Below are positions 62,076-64,000 of a DNA stretch of 64,000 nucleotides, piece by piece. Both the position numbers and the translations under genes were made by a program. The DNA is from Paracoccaceae bacterium (GTDB lineage Bacteria; Pseudomonadota; Alphaproteobacteria; Rhodobacterales; Rhodobacteraceae). The notes under the pieces are model-generated. The model worked only from the letters and a program-made list of their open reading frames with translations. It was not told the DNA's origin and did not search any database. The stretch covers positions 1 to 64,000 of the forward strand of contig JASBSV010000055.1 of the NCBI GenBank assembly GCA_030148745.1, read 5' to 3'. Numbering within the stretch: position 1 is the stretch's first letter; the number at the start of each line of letters is the position of its first letter.

Positions 62076-63104
62076 TCAGGGAAATACCGGCGCCAGCATC
62101 AGGCCGGCCGACTCATTTTCGCCCAGCATTAAGTTGGCATTTTGCAACGCTTGTCCAGAGGAACCCTTGGTCAAGTTATCGAGTGCGGCCATGATGACCA
62201 CCCGCCCCGGGGTCCGGTCGGCCACGACCGAGACATGCACAAAGTTCGATCCGCGGATGTGCCGGGTCGAGGGCAGATCGCCCATCGGCAGCGTTATGAC
62301 AAAGGGCTCATCGGCATAGGCCGCGCTCAGGGCGTCATGGATCGCCCCGGCATCGCCTTTGACATAGACAGTCGCCAGAATACCCCGGTTTGCCGGGATA
62401 AGATGCGGCGTGAACTGAACCTGAACCGGCCGTCCCGCAAGGCGCGAAAACTCCTGATCGAACTCGCCCAGATGCCGGTGTGTGCCGCCCGCCGCATAGG
62501 GATGTGCGCCCTCGGACAGCTCGGCGTGCAGCAAGTTTTCCTTCAACGCCCGCCCCGCCCCGGACACGCCGGTTTTAAGGTCAATGATGATATCGTCCAG
62601 ATCAATCAGACCGGCCTTGATCAGCGGCACCAGCGCATATTGCCCTGTGGCCGCATTGCACCCGGTGCCGGCAACCAGCCGCGCACCCCGGATTTCCTCG
62701 CGGTAAAATTCGGTCAGGCCGTAAACCGCCTCACCCTGCAACTCGGGCGCCGAATGCGGCTTGCCGTACCATTTTTCATAGGCGGCAGGATCGCGCAGCC
62801 GGAAATCGGCCGACAGATCGACAATTTTGACGTCTTTAGGCAACTCGCGGATCACCGCCTGACTTGTGGCGTGCGGCAAGGCGCAAAAGACCAGATCGAC
62901 CGCATCAAACGCGATATCCTCGATCTTTTGCAGAACGGGCAGATCGAGGTGCCGCAGATGCGGAAAGACCGCGCCCATCTGCTGGCCCGCCTTGCGGTCG
63001 CCCGACAGGGCGGTGATTTTTATTGACGGGTGGGTTGCAATCAACCGCACCAGTTCGGCGCCGGTATATCCCGATGCCCCAAGAATGGCGATATTATGGG
63101 TCAT
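62076..63104 (-). CDS. argC: N-acetyl-gamma-glutamyl-phosphate reductase
   Basis: [40 protein letters not shown]. Confidence 0.95.
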   Translation of the reverse strand: MTHNIAILGASGYTGAELVRLIATHPSIKITALSGDRKAGQQMGAVFPHLRHLDLPVLQKIEDIAFDAVDLVFCALPHATSQAVIRELPKDVKIVDLSADFRLRDPAAYEKWYGKPHSAPELQGEAVYGLTEFYREEIRGARLVAGTGCNAATGQYALVPLIKAGLIDLDDIIIDLKTGVSGAGRALKENLLHAELSEGAHPYAAGGTHRHLGEFDQEFSRLAGRPVQVQFTPHLIPANRGILATVYVKGDAGAIHDALSAAYADEPFVITLPMGDLPSTRHIRGSNFVHVSVVADRTPGRVVIMAALDNLTKGSSGQALQNANLMLGENESAGLMLAPVFP

Positions 63105-63159
63105 CTCCTGACCTCCTTCAGTTCTGTCGCGACATAAAGAAAAATTCGGGCCACCACAA

Positions 63160-63972
63160 TCAGGCGGCGATAAACTCGATTTTTCGTCGCAGGAACTGTG
63201 TGGCCTTGTCCGAGACCCGCTGCGGATCGCCCGAGGTCAGAAATGAGCTTTGCGTGCCCGGCCCCAGCATTTCGGGGTGGCGGATCAGATAATCGGCAAG
63301 GCTTTCGGCAACCAGAGAGGCCTGCGAGTATACCTTCACCTCCTCGCCCAGCGCTTTTTGGAACACATCTTCCATCAGCGGGTAATGGGTACAGCCCAGA
63401 ATGGCCGCCTGCGGATGCGGCATCCGCCGCCCCAGCGCCTCGACATGCGAGCGGATCAGCGCCTCGGCCAGAATCAGATCGCCATCCTCGATCGCATCGA
63501 CGACACCGCCGCAGGGCTGCGCCTCGACATCCACGCCGATTGCCCGAAAGGCCAGCTCGCGCTGAAAGGCGCGGCTGGAAACGGTCGCGGGGGTGGCAAA
63601 AAGCGCCACATGTTTGACCGCAACCTCGCGCGGCGGCGAATTATCGCCCCAATGCCGCTCAGTCAAAGCCTCAATCAGCGGCACAAAGACGCCCAGCACC
63701 CGTTTGCCCGGGGGAATCCAGCTTTCCTGCATCCGGCGCAGTGCAGCAGCCGAGGCGGTGTTGCAGGCCAGAATGACCAGATCACAGCCTTCGTCCCACA
63801 GCCGCTCAACCGCTTTGCAGGTCAATTGGTAAACATCATCGGCGTCGCGCACCCCATAAGGCGCATGGGCGCTGTCGCCGAAATAGACGAACGGCACCTC
63901 GGGCAGGCGCTTCTGGGCCGCATTCAGCACGGTCAACCCGCCCAAACCACTGTCAAAAACGCCGACCGCCAT
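63160..63972 (-). CDS. murI: glutamate racemase
   Basis: [47 protein letters not shown]. Confidence 0.94.
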   Translation of the reverse strand: MAVGVFDSGLGGLTVLNAAQKRLPEVPFVYFGDSAHAPYGVRDADDVYQLTCKAVERLWDEGCDLVILACNTASAAALRRMQESWIPPGKRVLGVFVPLIEALTERHWGDNSPPREVAVKHVALFATPATVSSRAFQRELAFRAIGVDVEAQPCGGVVDAIEDGDLILAEALIRSHVEALGRRMPHPQAAILGCTHYPLMEDVFQKALGEEVKVYSQASLVAESLADYLIRHPEMLGPGTQSSFLTSGDPQRVSDKATQFLRRKIEFIAA

Positions 63973-64000
63973 GTGCTTACGCCTTGTAACGTTCCTCGAA

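Noticed and set aside
1-64000. CRISPR arrays, rRNA operons, insertion sequences, toxin-antitoxin pairs
   Set aside because: None supported by repeats, motifs or ORFs in this window

Overview
Chromosomal segment of an alphaproteobacterium, most likely Rhodobacteraceae judging by gene content and order. It is GC-rich, densely coding and mostly housekeeping. I see no transposases, integrases, rRNA or CRISPR arrays. Main blocks: dksA (partial); a MoxR/DUF2927/VWA/DedA/M48 cluster; an RlmI-like methyltransferase overlapping a PIN-domain gene; edd-eda; glnE; a TakP/DctP-type TRAP transporter divergent from a cache-domain two-component system; ilvBN; glycosyltransferases; a Rieske oxygenase; B12-dependent RNR (nrdJ); tRNA-Pro(TGG); double-CSD cold-shock protein; pdxH; fabI; gpt; PpiD-like PPIase with trpE; trpGDC-moaC-moeA-lexA; comEC; gltX; gltA; ccmH/ccmF/ccmE; a compact endolysin-holin cassette; argC; murI. 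The observations most worth follow-up: (1) a complete translational attenuator upstream of ilvB, with leader peptide MGVSGVQNLLVVVETWRMGR and mutually exclusive antiterminator and terminator; (2) an orphan endolysin/holin/second-holin-like cassette between ccmE and ccmF, probably the lysis module of a gene transfer agent; (3) two overlapping LexA boxes (GAAC-N7-GAAC-N7-GAAC) at lexA; (4) a hairpin-rich structured tail downstream of nrdJ; (5) paired NrdR-like boxes upstream of nrdJ; (6) several unassigned palindromic operators. All calls come from reading the sequence and ORF translations; no database search was run.
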